A stretch of DNA of 64,000 nucleotides from a virus: positions 1 to 64,000 of IMG/VR virus record IMGVR_UViG_3300036945_000620, one strand, 5' to 3'. A program made the position numbers and the translations under genes. The notes beneath the pieces were generated by a model. The model worked only from the letters and a program-made list of their open reading frames with translations, was not told the DNA's origin and did no database searches. Shown here piece after piece: positions 27,237 to 36,914 of the stretch. The stretch's first letter is position 1; every line of letters starts with the position of its first letter.

Positions 27237-28669
27237 TGGTGACCATGGTTGCTGATGCTGTGATGCCCCAACCGGGCTCACAAACGCTGTTCCTCCAGTC
27301 CAGCAAGATCAAGGAAGTCCTGTTCGAAGGCGAGCGCGGCCCCGGCAAGACGTGGTCCATGCTGTTCGCATTCGCCCAGCACACCGGCAAGGGATACGGC
27401 TCACACTGGCGCGGCGTGATCTTTCGTCGCGAGAGCGGCGACCTCGACGACATCATCGAAAAGTCGAAGCGGGAATTCGGGCGGATTTACCCGGACGCGA
27501 TCTACAACAAGACCGAGAAGACGTGGGTCTGGCCGGGCGGCGAGATGCTGACCTTCGCACACTTCTTCGACGAGAACGATTACTGGTCGTGGCACGGTCA
27601 GGAATTGCCCTTCATCGGATGGGAAGAGTTGACGACGTGGCCCTCGAACAAGGGCTATCTCAGCATGTTCTCGTGCAACCGTTCCGCCGGTCCGATTAAC
27701 ATGCCGCGCATCATTCGATCGACCACGAACCCGTACGGCGTCGGCAAGAACTGGGTCAAGCGCCGGTTCAAGCTCCCAAGCCATCGGTACAAGGTCTGGC
27801 AGGAAGTCGAGGACGATGGGCTGATGTCCCCGCCCCGTCTCGCCATTCCAGGATTTCTTATTGAAAACAAGATACTACTTCGCACTGACCCGCGTTATGT
27901 GCAGACGCTTAAGCAGTCTGCGGCAGGCAACCAAGAGAAGCTGAAAGCTTGGCTCTTTGGTGACTGGGACGCGGTGTCGGGCGGCATGTTCGACGACATC
28001 TGGAACGCTGGCGTCCATGTCGTCAAGCCCTTCTATATCCCGAACACATGGACGATCCGACGGGCGTATGACTGGGGCGGTGCCAAGCCCGGCTCGTACG
28101 GCCTATGGGCGGAAAGTAATGGTGACTGCGTCGAGGTTGGGCCGGGCAAGTATCACGGCCTCGTGCCCGGCGATAGCTTCCGTATCGGCGAATGGTACTC
28201 GACTAGCGGCCAAGAGGATGAGGGCCTGAACCTCACGCCTCTGGAGATCGCCAAATGCATGGTCGAGTGCGAGGAACGGGCGGGCGTCCGCGGTCGCGTC
28301 ACGGCTGGCCCGGCTGACGTGAACATATTCGACAAGAGCCACGGGCGATCGATTTACGATACGCTCCGGGCCGACCCGTTCCATCTCCGATTCGACATGG
28401 CGGACAAGGGTCCGAACAGCCGGAAGATGGGCTGGCAAGTCGCGCGCGAGCGTTTGCTGAACTCCATTCCGGGTGAATTCGGAACACGTGAGCGCCCCGG
28501 ATTGTTCATCTTTAGCACATGCACTCACTTCATTGATTTGGTGCCTACGCTGCCGCGAGACTTGAAAGACCCAGATGATGTTGATACAAAGAGCGAGGAT
28601 CACATCGGCGACGAACTCCGTTACTACCTGCGGAGGGCTTCACGTCGCGCCGGACGACAGCGAGGATAA
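27236..28669 (+). CDS. Terminase large subunit, 477 aa
   Basis: Motor and nuclease for DNA packaging. Walker A GERGPGKT at 32-39, Walker B-like LPFIGWEEL near 120, coupling motif STTNPYG near 160. Nuclease acidic residues sit in AYDWGGAKPGSYG (about 285), AGPADVNIFD (about 360) and SEDHIGDELRYY (about 460). Full-length. It sits between the small subunit and portal, the classical order. Confidence 0.95.
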   Translation: MVTMVADAVMPQPGSQTLFLQSSKIKEVLFEGERGPGKTWSMLFAFAQHTGKGYGSHWRGVIFRRESGDLDDIIEKSKREFGRIYPDAIYNKTEKTWVWPGGEMLTFAHFFDENDYWSWHGQELPFIGWEELTTWPSNKGYLSMFSCNRSAGPINMPRIIRSTTNPYGVGKNWVKRRFKLPSHRYKVWQEVEDDGLMSPPRLAIPGFLIENKILLRTDPRYVQTLKQSAAGNQEKLKAWLFGDWDAVSGGMFDDIWNAGVHVVKPFYIPNTWTIRRAYDWGGAKPGSYGLWAESNGDCVEVGPGKYHGLVPGDSFRIGEWYSTSGQEDEGLNLTPLEIAKCMVECEERAGVRGRVTAGPADVNIFDKSHGRSIYDTLRADPFHLRFDMADKGPNSRKMGWQVARERLLNSIPGEFGTRERPGLFIFSTCTHFIDLVPTLPRDLKDPDDVDTKSEDHIGDELRYYLRRASRRAGRQRG

Positions 28670-28671
28670 CC

Positions 28672-30336
28672 ATGGTTTCGCAACGCGATAAAGAGAATCC
28701 GGCGACACCGGGACTGTTTCACACGGTCATGGATGAGCGCTGGGACTTGGTCAATTCGCTGCTCGGCGGAACCGAGGCGATGCGTCTGGCCGGTACGCTG
28801 TACCTCCCGCAGCACAGCCGCGAGTACGATGAAGACTATCGCGAGCGCCTGAAGCGTTCGATCCTGATCAACTATTTCGACCTGACCGTGGCGACGCTGT
28901 CGGGTAAGCCGTTCACCGAAGCCCTGCAATTCGGCGACGACGTGCCGGAGCAAATCCGCGGCGTGCTCGTCAAGGACGAGTCCGAGAAGAGCGAGAGCGC
29001 GGAGAAGGACGTTCTCCTGACTGGCGGCTGGATCGAGGACATCGATCTGGAAGGCAATCACATCGACCAATTCGCGGCGCGCGTCTTCCGGGATGGTGTC
29101 TCGAAAGGGTACACTCACATTCTGGTGGACACCCCGGCGAAAGACCCGTCCCGGACGTACACCCTCGCTGACGAGAAGGCAGAGGGCATCCGCCCCTACT
29201 TCGTTCACATCCATCCCGAAAACGTGATCGCGGCCAACTGCGTCCGCCAAGACGGCGTCGAGCTGCTGACCCACATCCGCTGGTACGAATCGACCACGAA
29301 GCGCGACGGCTTCGCGGAAGTCGAAGAGCTGGTCATCCGCGAGATGACGCTGAAGACTAACGCGGAAGGCAAGCGCTACGTCGAGACGGGCATGTACCGG
29401 AAGCTGGAAGGCAAGACCGGCGCGTCCGCTAAGTCGTGGCAGAAGGTCGATGCCAAGCCCACTGACCTTGATTACATTCCGATTTTCACGTTCTACGCGC
29501 GCCGTGACGGCTTCATGGTTTCGAAGCCCCCGCTGCTTGATCTGGCGCACATGAACGTGCTGCACTATCAGCGTTATTCGGACCACATGAACGCCCTGAC
29601 CGTGGCTTCGTTCCCGATCTTGGCCGCGTCCGGCGTCGCCCCGGAGGACGCGGGAAGCGTCACGATCGGTCCGCGCAACGTGCTCACGCTGGAAGACCCG
29701 AACTCCAAATACTACTACGTCGAGCATCAGGGTCTTGCCCTTACGTCATCCAAGGAAAACCTCGCCGATCTGGAGAACCAGATGGGTCTGTACGGCGCGT
29801 CGCTCCTGCGCAAGCGCCCGGACCGCGAGACGGCCACGTCGCGTTCTATCGAAGAGAAGAACACGTCGTCGGACCTTCAGCGTATGGCGTTTGGCTTCAA
29901 GGACACTCTCGAAAACTGCTTCAAGGCGATGGCCCAGATGGGCGGCGTCGGCACCGAGGGCGGCACCATCATGATCCACACCGACTTCGCGTTCGAAGGC
30001 GGCGACGTGGTCGATCTGCAAACGCTGCAAGTCGCGTACGACAAGCGCGCGATCTCGCGCGTCGGCTTCATCAACGAGCTGAAGCGCCGCGGTATTCTCG
30101 CGGAAGACTTCCACTCGGATGAAGACTTGGCCCACCTCGTCAAAGAAAAGCAGGAACAGATGGGCGCGTTCTACAATCCGAAGATGGCCGAGATCGGCGA
30201 ACAGACCAAGGGTCAGCTCGCCGTCGCGGACAAGACCAAGGAAACGCAGCTCGAACTCGCGGACAAGAACGCGGAAGTCGCCAAGGAAGTCGCCAAGAAT
30301 GGCCCGGTTAAGGCCGGGATCAAGAAGAAGGAATAA
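28672..30336 (+). CDS. Portal protein, DUF4055-type, 554 aa
   Basis: Dodecameric ring at the packaging vertex. Features of the DUF4055 group: LSGKPFTEALQFGDDVPEQI near residue 78, YTHILVDTPA near 145, PLLDLAHMNVLHYQRYSDHM near 288. A C-terminal region of about 50 residues is rich in Lys/Glu and Ala (QLELADKNAEVAKEVAKNGP). Follows terminase by two bases. Confidence 0.92.
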   Translation: MVSQRDKENPATPGLFHTVMDERWDLVNSLLGGTEAMRLAGTLYLPQHSREYDEDYRERLKRSILINYFDLTVATLSGKPFTEALQFGDDVPEQIRGVLVKDESEKSESAEKDVLLTGGWIEDIDLEGNHIDQFAARVFRDGVSKGYTHILVDTPAKDPSRTYTLADEKAEGIRPYFVHIHPENVIAANCVRQDGVELLTHIRWYESTTKRDGFAEVEELVIREMTLKTNAEGKRYVETGMYRKLEGKTGASAKSWQKVDAKPTDLDYIPIFTFYARRDGFMVSKPPLLDLAHMNVLHYQRYSDHMNALTVASFPILAASGVAPEDAGSVTIGPRNVLTLEDPNSKYYYVEHQGLALTSSKENLADLENQMGLYGASLLRKRPDRETATSRSIEEKNTSSDLQRMAFGFKDTLENCFKAMAQMGGVGTEGGTIMIHTDFAFEGGDVVDLQTLQVAYDKRAISRVGFINELKRRGILAEDFHSDEDLAHLVKEKQEQMGAFYNPKMAEIGEQTKGQLAVADKTKETQLELADKNAEVAKEVAKNGPVKAGIKKKE

Positions 30337-30339
30337 GCC

Positions 30340-30867
30340 ATGACGCCGAACTTCGAACGCATCTTCGAACGTATGCTGGCTCATGAAGGCGGCTACGTCG
30401 ATCACCCCAAAGACCCCGGCGGCGCGACCAATCTTGGCGTGACGCAACGGGTCTTCAACGAGTATCTGGCCGCGTCCGGCATCGCGCCGTACAGCGTCAA
30501 GATGATCACGCGCCAACAAGCCAAGGCGATCTTCAACGTCAAATACTGGATGGCCGTCAAGGGCGACAAGCTCCAGCACGGCTGGGATTATGCGGTCGTG
30601 GACTTCGCCTATAACTCCGGACCGGGGCGCGCGGTGCGCGTTCTTCAGACCGTTCTGGGACTGACCCCGGATGGCGTTGTTGGTCCGAAAACCGTTGCCG
30701 CGGTGTTCCACGCACCGAAGGAAAAACTGGCTGAATACAACGCGAAGCGCCTCGAATTCATGAAGTCGCTTGACCACTGGCCGACCTTCAAGAACGGCTG
30801 GACGGCGCGGGTTCAGGAAGTCGATGGGAAGTCCCAGATCGACTGGGAGCGCGGGCGCGGGGCTTGA
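30340..30867 (+). CDS. Endolysin, GH108-type muramidase with C-terminal peptidoglycan-binding domain, 175 aa
   Basis: Cleaves peptidoglycan glycan strands. Catalytic Glu16 in MLAHEGGYVDHPKDPGGATN, the hallmark of GH108 (N-acetylmuramidase). Residues about 85-160 form the PG-binding type 3 domain: LQHGWDYAVVDFAYNSGPGR, VLQTVLGLTPDGVVGPKT. No signal peptide, so it needs a holin. Unusual place, between portal and scaffold and away from the spanins at 50-51 kb. Confidence 0.93.
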   Translation: MTPNFERIFERMLAHEGGYVDHPKDPGGATNLGVTQRVFNEYLAASGIAPYSVKMITRQQAKAIFNVKYWMAVKGDKLQHGWDYAVVDFAYNSGPGRAVRVLQTVLGLTPDGVVGPKTVAAVFHAPKEKLAEYNAKRLEFMKSLDHWPTFKNGWTARVQEVDGKSQIDWERGRGA

Positions 30868-30974
30868 CGCGTTAACCATGTTCTGCCATTTTGGGGTCAC
30901 TCGAAAGGCGTGAGGCCGGTCGGGGATCGTGGCGAGAGGCCACAGCACTACCCCAAAGCGCGAGGCAAAGGGAC
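30868..30974. other. Intergenic leader of the scaffold gene
   Basis: GCGTTAACCATGTTCTGCCA at its start resembles the sequence before the small terminase gene. A TTTGGGGT/ACCCCAAA inverted pair (about 30894 and 30952) and a small GTGGC/GCCAC hairpin follow. AAAGGGAC lies before the ATG at 30975. Confidence 0.5.
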
Positions 30975-31811
30975 ATGGAATACGAATTTGATTTCGACAA
31001 TGGCATCGATTCACTCGATGGCGTTCCGGACGACCTGAAGCATTTCTACACCAAGGAAGGCTCAGTCTACAAAGTGGCCCCGACGATGGTCGGCGCGGCC
31101 AAGCGTATCAACGGTCTTTCGACGAACCTGAAGACCGAACGCACCAAGGTCACCAACAAGAACAAAGAAGCTCAAGAATTCCGCATGTCGGCGTCCGGCT
31201 TCAAGTCTATCGTCGAAGCTCTCCCCGATCTCCCGGAAGACCAGCGCACGCCTGAAGGCCTGAAGGCCTATCTCGACGCGCTCGCCGTCAAGGCAACCGC
31301 CGGTGGCAAGAAAGGCGACGACGCCGTGCGCCAGATCGAGGCCGTCAAGGCTGAGATGGCTCGCGACAAGGCCGAAGCCCTGAAGGCCAAGGACGGCGAA
31401 CTCGCCCAGATGCAGGGCTCGCTCTTCAACTACATGGTCGGCGATGTCGCCAACTCGGCGCTGTCGGAGCACAAGGGCAACTCGCTCTTCCTGCGTCCGC
31501 ACATCGATCGCCAGACCAAGGTCGTCAAGCAGGACGACGGCACGTACGCCGTCCGCGTTCTCGACGACAAGGGCGAGATTCGCTACAACGGCCAAGGCGA
31601 TCCGATGACTGTTCCGCAGCTCGTCGAAGCCATGAAACGTGACGACAAATTCGCTCCCGCATTCGAGGGGCGAGTTGCAAGTGGGGGCGGCAATACGTCG
31701 TCCAAGAAGACCGACCAACGTCAAGCGAATACCGTCGATCCGACCCAGAAATCTTCGAAACAGAAGATCGCTGACGGCCTCCGTGCTCGACAGGCGGCGC
31801 GGGGCAGATAA
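30975..31811 (+). CDS. Capsid scaffolding protein, 278 aa
   Basis: Acidic start (DFDNGIDSLDGVPDDLKHFY), then long Lys/Glu/Ala helices (AVKAEMARDKAEALKAKDGE) and a disordered Gly/Ser C-terminus ending in a basic helix (KIADGLRARQAARGR). That layout plus position before the major capsid protein is typical of scaffold proteins removed during maturation. The longer upstream frame lacks a ribosome-binding site. Confidence 0.8.
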   Translation: MEYEFDFDNGIDSLDGVPDDLKHFYTKEGSVYKVAPTMVGAAKRINGLSTNLKTERTKVTNKNKEAQEFRMSASGFKSIVEALPDLPEDQRTPEGLKAYLDALAVKATAGGKKGDDAVRQIEAVKAEMARDKAEALKAKDGELAQMQGSLFNYMVGDVANSALSEHKGNSLFLRPHIDRQTKVVKQDDGTYAVRVLDDKGEIRYNGQGDPMTVPQLVEAMKRDDKFAPAFEGRVASGGGNTSSKKTDQRQANTVDPTQKSSKQKIADGLRARQAARGR

Positions 31812-31832
31812 GCTCTGCCATTAACCATGGAC

Positions 31833-31861
31833 TTGACAGTCCATCAATGGCTTGGTACAAG
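31833..31861 (+). promoter_or_regulatory. Sigma-70-like promoter before the capsid gene
   Basis: TTGACA, 17-base spacer, TACAAG, preceded by CATTAACCATGG. About 100 bases of leader follow, with an AAGGGCA/TGCCCTT hairpin before the capsid start. Confidence 0.65.
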
Positions 31862-31958
31862 AAGGGCATCGGTGCTTAGTGGCATTGGTGCCCTTTCCAT
31901 TTTGGAGGGCCACACCGGCACTCCACGCCCTTAAGGGCACAGACAAAGGAATACAAAC

Positions 31959-32930
31959 ATGGCTGTTCTGTCAGAAGTTCAAGCAGGCCTCCTGACCCAA
32001 GACGAACTCGTCGCGGGCATCATCGAAGACATCATCACCGTGAACCAGATGTATCAGGTTCTCCCCTTCGACAACTACGAAGGCACGGGCCTGACGGTCA
32101 ACCGCGAGAACGTCCTCGCTGGTGCTGGTCTTGCCGCGGTTGGTGCATCGCTGGCGGGCGCGGTCCCGGCCAACGGCATTCCGTCCATCGCCGGTGTCGG
32201 CGCGGGTACGAACTTCAAAGACCCCGCGACTTGGACGCAGGAAACCTTCACCCTGAAGACCATCATCGGCGACGCCGAAGTGAACGGTCTGGTGCAGGCT
32301 CAGCTTTCGGATATGACCGACCAGACGGCTTCGCAGATCGCCGCGAAAGCCAAGCAGGTTGGCCGTATCTACCAAGACCTTCTGATCAACGGCAACGAGA
32401 GCGTTTCCTCGCTCCAGTTCGACGGCCTGCTCGTCCTCGCGGACAGCCAAGTCGATGCGACTGGCGGCGGCGCTCTGTCCTTCATCGACATGGATACCGC
32501 CATGGATGAAGTGAAGGACAAGGATGGTGTCGTGGATTACATCGTCATGGCGTCCCGCACGCGCCGGGCCTACAAGGCCCTGCTCCGCGCTCTCGGCGGT
32601 GCCGCGATCGACGACGTTGTCACGCTCGAAAGCGGCGACATCGTGATTGCCTACGAAGGCGTCCCGATCTTCCGCAACGAGTACATGCCGACGGACCTCG
32701 GCGAAACTGCCGCCCAGACGGACACTGCCGTGATCTTCGGCACGTTCGACGACGGCACTCGCCAGTACGGTGTCGCCGGTCTGACCTCCCGCTCCAACGG
32801 CGGCATCATGGTCGATGAGATCGGCGCGCTGGAAGGCTCCGATGCCACGCTGACCCGCGTCAAGTGGTACGCTGGCCTCGCGCAGTTCTCGCGCAAGGGT
32901 CTGACGATCCTCGCCAACGTGACGAACTAA
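31959..32930 (+). CDS. Major capsid protein, 323 aa
   Basis: Forms the head shell (HK97 fold expected). N-terminal helical region (LSEVQAGLLTQDELVAGIIE), a TLKTIIGDAEVNGLVQAQLS segment, and C-terminal SNGGIMVDEIGALEGSDATL with VKWYAGLAQFSRKGLTILAN, as in siphovirus capsid proteins. Own promoter, strong terminator after it, consistent with very high expression. No protease gene was recognised nearby. Confidence 0.9.
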   Translation: MAVLSEVQAGLLTQDELVAGIIEDIITVNQMYQVLPFDNYEGTGLTVNRENVLAGAGLAAVGASLAGAVPANGIPSIAGVGAGTNFKDPATWTQETFTLKTIIGDAEVNGLVQAQLSDMTDQTASQIAAKAKQVGRIYQDLLINGNESVSSLQFDGLLVLADSQVDATGGGALSFIDMDTAMDEVKDKDGVVDYIVMASRTRRAYKALLRALGGAAIDDVVTLESGDIVIAYEGVPIFRNEYMPTDLGETAAQTDTAVIFGTFDDGTRQYGVAGLTSRSNGGIMVDEIGALEGSDATLTRVKWYAGLAQFSRKGLTILANVTN

Positions 32931-32952
32931 TCTTCGCCACAGACTTGACAAA

Positions 32953-32993
32953 TCGAGCCCGGAGGGTTTACCTTCCGGGCTCGATCCGTTTTT
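32953..32993 (+). terminator. Rho-independent terminator after the capsid gene
   Basis: 11-bp stem TCGAGCCCGGA/TCCGGGCTCGA, then TCCGTTTTT. A TTGACA lies just before it. Confidence 0.9.
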
Positions 32994-33011
32994 AGCCCAA
33001 GGAACCTGACC

Positions 33012-33542
33012 ATGAAATCCGTGCCATTCGAAACCCGCGCCTTCTACGCCTACGGCCATCCGAAGAACCCCCGGACCCCGGCGAACAGCAAGATCGACCT
33101 GTCCGGCATTCGGATGATCGGCGGGTTCAAGTTCACCGATGGAGCCATGTCGCTCTATCTCCCTGCTCTGAAGTCGGAGCGCAATGCCGCCTACCTCGAA
33201 CGGTTGTTCGGCATTCATAACGAGGTACTTCAACGTGTGGATGTTCCTACGCGGTCGCGCACCTTCTCACCGCAATCCGAATCTCAAGGCGTACTCGGCC
33301 TCATTGACGCGGGTGCTCCCGTCGCCGAAGGACAACCGACCGAGGGGAGCGGACCTGCTAAAGCCAGCGGTCCCGACGGAGCTGCACTGGAAGCCATCCG
33401 GGGGCAACGTGGAGTCAGTGGCGCGAAGAAAGGTTCCAGTGTCGCCACCCCGACAAAACTGGACGCCGCCCAACGGGCCGCGCTCTTAGGCAATGGTCCG
33501 GGCGCGGACAAGCTCAACATCAACGCCGACGATCTGACGTAA
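33012..33542 (+). CDS. Unknown head-region protein, 176 aa
   Basis: First 75 residues beta-rich (FYAYGHPKNPRTPANSKIDL, GGFKFTDGAMSLYLPALKSE), the rest low-complexity Gly/Ser/Ala/Pro. Between capsid and head-tail genes, flanked by terminators. Could be a minor head or decoration component; not recognised. Confidence 0.7.
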   Translation: MKSVPFETRAFYAYGHPKNPRTPANSKIDLSGIRMIGGFKFTDGAMSLYLPALKSERNAAYLERLFGIHNEVLQRVDVPTRSRTFSPQSESQGVLGLIDAGAPVAEGQPTEGSGPAKASGPDGAALEAIRGQRGVSGAKKGSSVATPTKLDAAQRAALLGNGPGADKLNINADDLT

Positions 33543-33566
33543 GCTTCGACGCCTGATCAACGTCAC

Positions 33567-33600
33567 GCAAGGCCTGCCCTCACCGGCGGGCCTTGCACTT
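33567..33600 (+). terminator. Rho-independent terminator
   Basis: Stem GCAAGGCCTGCC/GGCGGGCCTTGC (one mismatch) then ACTTT. Confidence 0.75.
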
Positions 33601-33656
33601 TACGGTCCCAACATGATACAGAGAGCTTGCCCGCATCCGGGCCGGAGGAACGTGAA

Positions 33657-33842
33657 ATGAAAATGAATTGGCCGTATATCTTCGACCGTCTCAAGGAACT
33701 CAGCACGTGGCGTATGCTCGCCGCGGTCGCCGCTGGTGTTGGTGTCGTCGTCACCGCTGGACAAGTCCAGATGGTGTTCGGCGCTTTCACGGCGGTCGTC
33801 ACCCTGATCGAAGCGTTCCAACCGGACGCCCCGAAAGCCTAA
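33657..33842 (+). CDS. Small holin-like membrane protein, 61 aa
   Basis: KMNWPYIFDRLKELSTWRML then a hydrophobic helix AAVAAGVGVVVTAGQVQMVF and a second weaker one, with a polar end. I recall similar N-terminal ... LKELSTW ... patterns in small phage holin-like proteins. GGAGGA ribosome-binding site. Expressed between two terminators, among head genes, so lysis function is not certain. Confidence 0.6.
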   Translation: MKMNWPYIFDRLKELSTWRMLAAVAAGVGVVVTAGQVQMVFGAFTAVVTLIEAFQPDAPKA

Positions 33843-33848
33843 GTGACT

Positions 33849-33879
33849 GCAAGGCCCATCGAAAGATGGGCCTTGCGCT
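33849..33879 (+). terminator. Rho-independent terminator
   Basis: Perfect 12-bp stem GCAAGGCCCATC/GATGGGCCTTGC with GAAA loop, then GCTT. Confidence 0.82.
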
Positions 33880-33930
33880 TCACAGGGCTAGATGGTAACC
33901 ATATGGTCGCACAATCGGAGCCCCACCCTC

Positions 33931-34443
33931 ATGGCCTTCACAGTTCAGGACGACAACGGTTCGGTCGCTGACGCGAACGCCTATATCTCGGTCGCCTTCT
34001 TCACGACCTATCACGCCGATCGCGCCCAGACTTACACGGGCGATACCGCGGCGATCCAAGCGGCCATCGTCCGCGCCACCCAGTATCTCGATACCCGCTT
34101 CACCTTCGTGGGCTATGTCCCGAACGTCGATCAGACGACCAAATGGCCGCGCCTGTCCGCGCGCGACAACAACGATCGCCTCCGCTACGACATCCCCCGC
34201 GAGATCAAGAACGCCACGGCAGAGTACGCGCGTATCGCGCTCGCCGCCACGCTCAACCCGACGCCCACGCGCGACGAATACGGTGTGTCGATCAAGTCGC
34301 GGTCGAGCCGCGCCGGGCCAGTGTCCGAATCATTCGAGTACGCTGATGGCGCTGTCTTCAAGATGCCGAAGTACCCCATCGCGGATCAATGGCTGATCGC
34401 TTCCGGCCTCGTTGAGCGCAGTGGCCGAATCAACAGGGGGTAA
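33931..34443 (+). CDS. Head-tail connector, DnaT-like / gp6-type, 170 aa
   Basis: ADANAYISVAFFTTYHADRA, then AAIVRATQYLDTRFTFVGY and a W-P-R-x-x-A-R segment, the pattern of the DnaT-2/head-tail adaptor family that sits under the portal. ATG preceded by GGAG; a longer frame has no ribosome-binding site. First of the connector series. Confidence 0.78.
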   Translation: MAFTVQDDNGSVADANAYISVAFFTTYHADRAQTYTGDTAAIQAAIVRATQYLDTRFTFVGYVPNVDQTTKWPRLSARDNNDRLRYDIPREIKNATAEYARIALAATLNPTPTRDEYGVSIKSRSSRAGPVSESFEYADGAVFKMPKYPIADQWLIASGLVERSGRINRG

Positions 34444-34445
34444 GA

Positions 34446-34859
34446 ATGTCCGACCATTCGTCATTCGTCACCCTAGCTTCACGACTTCTCCAGAAGAACG
34501 GGCGATCGTCCACCCTAACGATCCGGACGACTACGCCCGGCGCGAACCCTTGGGACATCGCGGTCACGACCGACATCCCCCTTACGGTGATCATGATGTT
34601 CGTCCCGACCACGGTCAAGGACGATAAAGGCACGATCATCCCCGGCAACTTCCAGCGCTGCTATTTCGCTTCCGCGGATGCCGAAGCGGCTTACGCTGAC
34701 TGGGTGCTGACCAATGCCCCGTCGCTGGATGACAGCTTGCCCATCCTGACGACCAAGGATGTGATCACGGACGGCGATCGCGAGTACCGCATCGTCCGCC
34801 TCGGTCAGCTCAAGCCGGGCGACCAATCCATTCTGTATGATCTTCTGGTCGCGGGGTAA
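34446..34859 (+). CDS. Head closure / head-tail joining protein (by position), 137 aa
   Basis: Small mixed protein: LASRLLQKNGRSSTLTIRTT, FQRCYFASADAEAAYADWVL and YRIVRLGQLKPGDQSILYDL. The late 'xxPGD-x-I-x-Y' segment is usual in head-closure proteins that cap the connector. Starts two bases after the connector gene. Confidence 0.68.
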   Translation: MSDHSSFVTLASRLLQKNGRSSTLTIRTTTPGANPWDIAVTTDIPLTVIMMFVPTTVKDDKGTIIPGNFQRCYFASADAEAAYADWVLTNAPSLDDSLPILTTKDVITDGDREYRIVRLGQLKPGDQSILYDLLVAG

Positions 34860-34862
34860 GCC

Positions 34863-35312
34863 ATGTCCATGAACTCTGCACAGGCACGCGTCGCGATCTA
34901 CGAGCTTTGGGATGACGCATGGCAAGATGTCACCGGATGGGCCGCGCTGCCCGGCGTGACCGTTGAGCCCCCTGTCTACTACGACAATATCGCCCCTGAC
35001 GCCGCGCCCCGGTCGGACGCTATCAAGGTGGAAGTCAGTGTGATCCATACTGACAAGCCCATGGATAGCTTTGGGAACGGTCGCCCCAACTACAGGGCCA
35101 CTGGAATAGTGGTCGTGAAGTTCTACGTTCCCAAGGATCAAGGATTGACTTTGGCAGACAGTATGGTTAATATCGCCCGGCGAGCACTGCAAGGTGTCCG
35201 CGGTTCTTCGGGGCTGGTGCTCCGGGGTATGTCAAGCAACGAGGAAGGCGCGGCGGATCGCTGGTTTGTGGTTCGCACTGTCACCCCATTTGAATACGAG
35301 GATGCAAGTTAA
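34863..35312 (+). CDS. Tail terminator-type protein, 149 aa
   Basis: AQARVAIYELWDDAWQDVTG start, strands in the middle (RATGIVVVKFYVPKDQGLTL), then SMVNIARRALQGVRGSSGLV, typical of small tail-completion proteins that end the tube and join it to the head. Overlaps the tail tube gene by one base. Confidence 0.7.
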   Translation: MSMNSAQARVAIYELWDDAWQDVTGWAALPGVTVEPPVYYDNIAPDAAPRSDAIKVEVSVIHTDKPMDSFGNGRPNYRATGIVVVKFYVPKDQGLTLADSMVNIARRALQGVRGSSGLVLRGMSSNEEGAADRWFVVRTVTPFEYEDAS

Positions 35313-36877
35313 TGCCTTCCAATAAGATCGACAGCAATTTCACCGGCCTCCGCTTCGCTCCCGAAGCGGTCGGCTACATCGGCTATCTGCCGGGCGAAAC
35401 CCATCCTGACGACGGCGTTCTGCCGGGCGGCACGCCCGAGTGGAAACCCCTCGAACCGAACTCGTACAGCGACTTCGGTGGACAGATTTCGACCGTTGCC
35501 CGCACGCCGATCACGGCGAGCCGTCAGCGCTCCAAAGGCGTGACGACCGATCTCGACGCCTCCGCTGGCTTCCAGATCGACTTCACGGAAGACAACATTC
35601 AAGACCTGATGCCCGGCTTCTTCTTCGCTGACTGGCGTCTGGCCGCGACCCCGCTCTACACCGGCGAGAACGCCGCGATCACGGGTACGGCTGTTATCGG
35701 CGGTGTCGCCCAGTCATTCATCGACGGCATCGACACCTTCTACGCTGTCGGCGATCTCATCCGCACGTCGGGCTTCACGAACGACGCCAACAATGGCGTG
35801 TTCGTCGTCTCGAACGTCAGCACGCCCGACCAGATCACGGTCACGAACCTTGCCAGCGGTGCGCCCGGCCTCGTGGTCGAAGCCAACAACGCCAACGTCA
35901 AGGTCCGCAAGGTCGGTCGTCGCTTCGCTTCTGCCGATCTCTCGGTCGATGTGAGCGGTGGCTTCCCGGCTCTCGACAGCGCCGCGTTCACGATGACCGG
36001 CCTGAACCTCGTGCCCGGCCAGTGGATTTACATCGGTGGCGACGCCACGGCGAACCAATTCGCGAACGCCAACAACAACGGCTTCGCGCGCGTCCAGTCC
36101 GTTACGGCGGGCTCGATCTTCCTCGACAAGACGCAGAACACGATGACCACGGACGCGGGAACGGGCAAGCTCATCACCCTGTTCTTCCCCGACCTGATCA
36201 AGAACGAAAACGACCCGACCCTGATCCTCACGAAGTCCTTCCAGTTCGAGCGTTCGCTCTCGACGGCGGGCTACGAGTACGTTAAGGGCGCGGTTGGCAA
36301 TACGCTGGCGATCAACGTCGCGACGGCTGACAAGGTCAACATCGACCTCGCGTTCGTCGCCACGGATCACGTCGCTCAGGTTGGCCGCAAGTCGGGCACG
36401 TTCCCGGACATCGCGACTTCGGCCACGGCTTTCAACACGTCGTCCGACTTCTCCCGCATCCGCACCGCGGAAACGGGCGTCGCGGCTGACCCGCTGTTCG
36501 CCTTCATCACCGACCTGACGCTCAGCATCAACAACAACGTCACACCGGCCAAGGCCGTCGGCGTGCTCGGCGCGTTCGACATGACCGTCGGCGACTTCGT
36601 TGTCGAAGGCAACATCACTGCCTACTTCAGCGACGTGGCCGCGGTCAACGCCGTCCGCGACAACGCTGACGTGACGGTTGACTTCGCCCTGTCGAAAGAC
36701 AACGCGGGCTGGGTGTTCGACATCCCGCTCCTGACCCTCGGCGAAGGCCGTCTCGCGGTCGAGAAAGACGCGCCGATCACTCTGCCCGTCTCGCTCGCCG
36801 GTGCGAAGCACGAAACCCTGCTTACCACGCTCATCGCGTGCTACTTCAACTACCTGCCGGATGCGGCAGCGGCATAA
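35312..36877 (+). CDS. Major tail tube protein, 521 aa
   Basis: Builds the tail tube. Strand-rich throughout; N-terminal YIGYLPGETHPDDGVLPGGT and LDASAGFQIDFTEDNIQDLM, C-terminal MTVGDFVVEGNITAYFSDVA, as in large siphovirus tube proteins. Contains an extra middle domain (about residues 115-275), perhaps exposed on the tail surface. Followed by a strong terminator. Confidence 0.85.
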   Translation: MPSNKIDSNFTGLRFAPEAVGYIGYLPGETHPDDGVLPGGTPEWKPLEPNSYSDFGGQISTVARTPITASRQRSKGVTTDLDASAGFQIDFTEDNIQDLMPGFFFADWRLAATPLYTGENAAITGTAVIGGVAQSFIDGIDTFYAVGDLIRTSGFTNDANNGVFVVSNVSTPDQITVTNLASGAPGLVVEANNANVKVRKVGRRFASADLSVDVSGGFPALDSAAFTMTGLNLVPGQWIYIGGDATANQFANANNNGFARVQSVTAGSIFLDKTQNTMTTDAGTGKLITLFFPDLIKNENDPTLILTKSFQFERSLSTAGYEYVKGAVGNTLAINVATADKVNIDLAFVATDHVAQVGRKSGTFPDIATSATAFNTSSDFSRIRTAETGVAADPLFAFITDLTLSINNNVTPAKAVGVLGAFDMTVGDFVVEGNITAYFSDVAAVNAVRDNADVTVDFALSKDNAGWVFDIPLLTLGEGRLAVEKDAPITLPVSLAGAKHETLLTTLIACYFNYLPDAAAA

Positions 36878-36914
36878 GGGCCTAGCCCGCGGGCTCTCAG
36901 AAGAAAGGGCGGCT